Below the pieces are notes generated by a model, which was given only the letters and a program-made list of their open reading frames with translations, did not search any database and had not been told where the DNA came from. A stretch of 64,000 nucleotides of DNA, taken from Meridianimarinicoccus aquatilis (lineage in GTDB: Bacteria > Pseudomonadota > Alphaproteobacteria > Rhodobacterales > Rhodobacteraceae). Positions 62,676-64,000 of this stretch are shown piece after piece; positions within the stretch are counted from its first letter, which is position 1; each line of letters begins with the position of its first letter. The stretch is from NCBI RefSeq assembly GCF_004358675.1, contig NZ_SMZO01000003.1, positions 90,795-154,794 on the forward strand, written 5' to 3'. Both the position numbers and the translations under genes were made by a program.

Positions 62676-62829
62676 GGGCCCTCCCAACGCAGACACCGTG
62701 CACCTGTGGTTTAGTGCAGTCAAAAGCCGGGTGACTCGAAACTCAGGCATCTGCCCCTCGCAACGCACTCTGCTTGGTGACGCCCCTGAACCTCGCGCCA
62801 GAACGCGCCAAAGGCCACCTCGTGCCCCC

Positions 62830-62892
62830 GCAGGCGTAGCCTGCCCGGCCCAACGGGATGAGACATCACTTGATGTCGAAGACGGGCGGGAG
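62830..62892 (+). repeat. Structured intergenic repeat, copy 2
   Basis: Hairpin A GCAGGC-GTA-GCCTGC, conserved CCGGCCCAACGGGATGAG, hairpin B ACATCA-CT-TGATGT, conserved CGAAGACGGGCGGGAG. It ends 18 bases from the purU stop, and copies 2 and 3 point away from each other across 154 bases. Confidence 0.8.
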
Positions 62893-62910
62893 CCTCCCTT
62901 GCCTTGCGCT

Positions 62911-63795
62911 CTACCCCATGCGTTCGCTGGCGTAGCTTCCCGGACTGGCGGGGAAGACCACCGTCTTGTTTCCGTTCAACAGCACTCGCTTGTGGATATG
63001 CGCATGCACCGCACGGGCAAGCACCTGGCTTTCCACGTCCCGTCCAAGGCTCACGTAATCCTCTGCGCTTTGCGCGTGGGTCACCCGCACCGTGTCCTGC
63101 TCGATGATCGGGCCCTCATCCAGATCGCTGGTCACGTAATGCGACGTCGCCCCGATCAGCTTGACCCCCCGCTCATAGGCCTGCTTGTACGGGTTCGCCC
63201 CCTTGAAGCTGGGCAGGAACGAGTGGTGAATATTGATGATCCGCCCCGACATCTTGCGGCACATCGCATCGCTGAGGATCTGCATGTACCGCGCCAGCAC
63301 GATCAGGTCCGCCCCCGTCTCTTCCACCACATCCATCATGCGCGCCTCTGCCTGGGGCTTGTTCTCTTTCGTGACCTTGATGCAGTGGAACGGGATATCA
63401 TGGTTCACCACCACTTTCTGGTAATCCATGTGGTTGGAGATCACCGCAACGATATCAATCGGAAGCGCCCCGATCCGCCAGCGATACAGCAGATCGTTCA
63501 GGCAGTGCCCGAACCGCGACACCATGATGATCACCTTCATCCGCGCCGCTTCGTCGTGAAACGCGTAGTCCATCCCGAACGGCTCCGCCACCGCGGCAAA
63601 CCCCTCGGCCAGCGCGCCAAGCTCTGCCCCCGTCTCGGCAGAAAAGCTCATCCGCATGAAAAAGGTACCGCTTTCAAGATCATCGAACTGCGCACTGTCG
63701 GTGATGTTGCAGCCATGCTCGGACAGGTATCCAGCGATAGCAGCCACAAGGCCGCGCGTGGATCGGGATTGGATCGTCAGGGCAAATTTGGACAC
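62911..63795 (-). CDS. purU: Formyltetrahydrofolate deformylase
   Basis: A 294-residue enzyme with an N-terminal ACT domain (about 1-80, STRGLVAAIAGYLSEHGCNI) and a formyltransferase-like hydrolase domain. The active-site blocks are NIHHSFLPSFKGANPYKQA and TSDLDEGPII. It hydrolyses 10-formyl-THF to formate and THF, balancing one-carbon pools. It lies 37 bases after folD on the same strand, so the two folate genes are probably cotranscribed; in roseobacters such pairs often serve methyl-group (DMSP, glycine betaine) catabolism. Confidence 0.96.
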   Translation of the reverse strand: MSKFALTIQSRSTRGLVAAIAGYLSEHGCNITDSAQFDDLESGTFFMRMSFSAETGAELGALAEGFAAVAEPFGMDYAFHDEAARMKVIIMVSRFGHCLNDLLYRWRIGALPIDIVAVISNHMDYQKVVVNHDIPFHCIKVTKENKPQAEARMMDVVEETGADLIVLARYMQILSDAMCRKMSGRIINIHHSFLPSFKGANPYKQAYERGVKLIGATSHYVTSDLDEGPIIEQDTVRVTHAQSAEDYVSLGRDVESQVLARAVHAHIHKRVLLNGNKTVVFPASPGSYASERMG

Positions 63796-63832
63796 GGCAG
63801 GAGTACTTTCTGTTCAGGATGGAAAATCAGGC

Positions 63833-64000
63833 TCAGGTCAGCCCGTCCGGCACAGGCTGCCCATGGGCGCGCGCCGCGGCGACCACCGTGTTGGCCAGAA
63901 GGCAGGCAATGGTCATCGGACCGACCCCACCCGGCACCGGCGTGATCGCCCCGGCCACCGCCGCGCAACTGTCAAAGTCGCAATCACCAACAAGCCGCGT
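63833..64000 (-). CDS. folD: Methylenetetrahydrofolate dehydrogenase/cyclohydrolase, C-terminal part
   Basis: The last 55 codons before a TGA; the 5' part lies beyond the right edge. [20 protein letters not shown] with LLANTVVAA is the FolD C-terminal signature (NADP-binding domain end). The bifunctional enzyme oxidises 5,10-methylene-THF to 10-formyl-THF, the substrate of PurU encoded immediately downstream. Confidence 0.95.
   Translation of the reverse strand, partial: TRLVGDCDFDSCAAVAGAITPVPGGVGPMTIACLLANTVVAAARAHGQPVPDGLT

Noticed and set aside
62641..63945. 434-codon plus-strand frame opposite purU
   Set aside because: Antisense of purU, and its start lies inside the structured repeat; His/Arg-rich with no domain.
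1..64000. tRNA, rRNA or CRISPR arrays
   Set aside because: Scanning by eye showed no cloverleaf-like tRNA with a TTCGA arm, no rRNA segments, and no regularly spaced direct repeats; the only multi-copy motif is the structured repeat, which is dispersed and not an array.

Overview
The window is about 60% GC and looks like chromosomal DNA of an alphaproteobacterium of the order Rhodobacterales (Roseobacter group). The basis is gene content and order: an aa3-type cytochrome oxidase assembly operon running into surf1, thrC, an M16 peptidase and a GNAT gene; a selD with an N-terminal flavoprotein domain beside mnmH; an FnrL-type box; and a GTA-style holin joined to a GH108 muramidase. This is inference from content; no marker RNA gene is present.

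Layout. 1-5.7 kb: holin/muramidase fusion cut by the left edge, DegT-type aminotransferase with a phosphoglycolate phosphatase, moaA, and an M20 amidohydrolase. 5.8-11.1 kb: DUF3422 membrane protein, phasin, then convergent selD and mnmH. 11.2-21 kb: a renalase-like flavoprotein, a YbbA/YbbP-like ABC pair divergent from a tesA-type esterase, then a second ABC export operon ending in an AttH-like lipocalin protein and a PNPOx-like protein. 21-23 kb: a double SnoaL-like protein and an empty 0.7 kb stretch. 23.1-35 kb: a compact galactoside locus with an IclR regulator, a CUT1 ABC importer, GH4 alpha-galactosidase, GH42 beta-galactosidase, mutarotase, a short-chain dehydrogenase, dgoK and dgoA. 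Together these would import alpha- and beta-galactosides, release galactose and degrade it by the DeLey-Doudoroff route, although no galactonate dehydratase or lactonase is present here. 35-42.4 kb: acyl-CoA synthetase, flavin reductase, methylthioadenosine/adenine salvage (mtnP-apt), a two-gene operon for a tiny cysteine-rich secreted peptide and an unknown anchored protein, an FAD-linked oxidase and an MBL-fold hydrolase. 42.4-49.9 kb (minus strand): ctaC-ctaB-small gene-ctaG-ctaE-surf1-thrC-M16-GNAT. 50-60.6 kb (plus strand): tldD, dprA, topA, scoAB, an Lhr-like helicase and pdeM. 60.6-62.3 kb: decayed IS21 and IS630 elements. 62.6-64 kb: repeats, purU and the end of folD.

The most unusual item is a roughly 60-85 bp intergenic element present in four copies (around 4.43, 20.98, 62.62 and 62.83 kb). 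Two blocks are nearly invariant, while the two hairpins between and before them differ in sequence and keep base pairing. It resembles a structured RNA or a REP-like mobile unit. Second is the 38-residue cysteine-rich secreted peptide gene at 39.9 kb with its partner. Also notable are a perfect FNR-type palindrome between ctaC and tldD, an IclR-type operator in the galactoside locus, and a short-chain dehydrogenase whose catalytic lysine position is asparagine.
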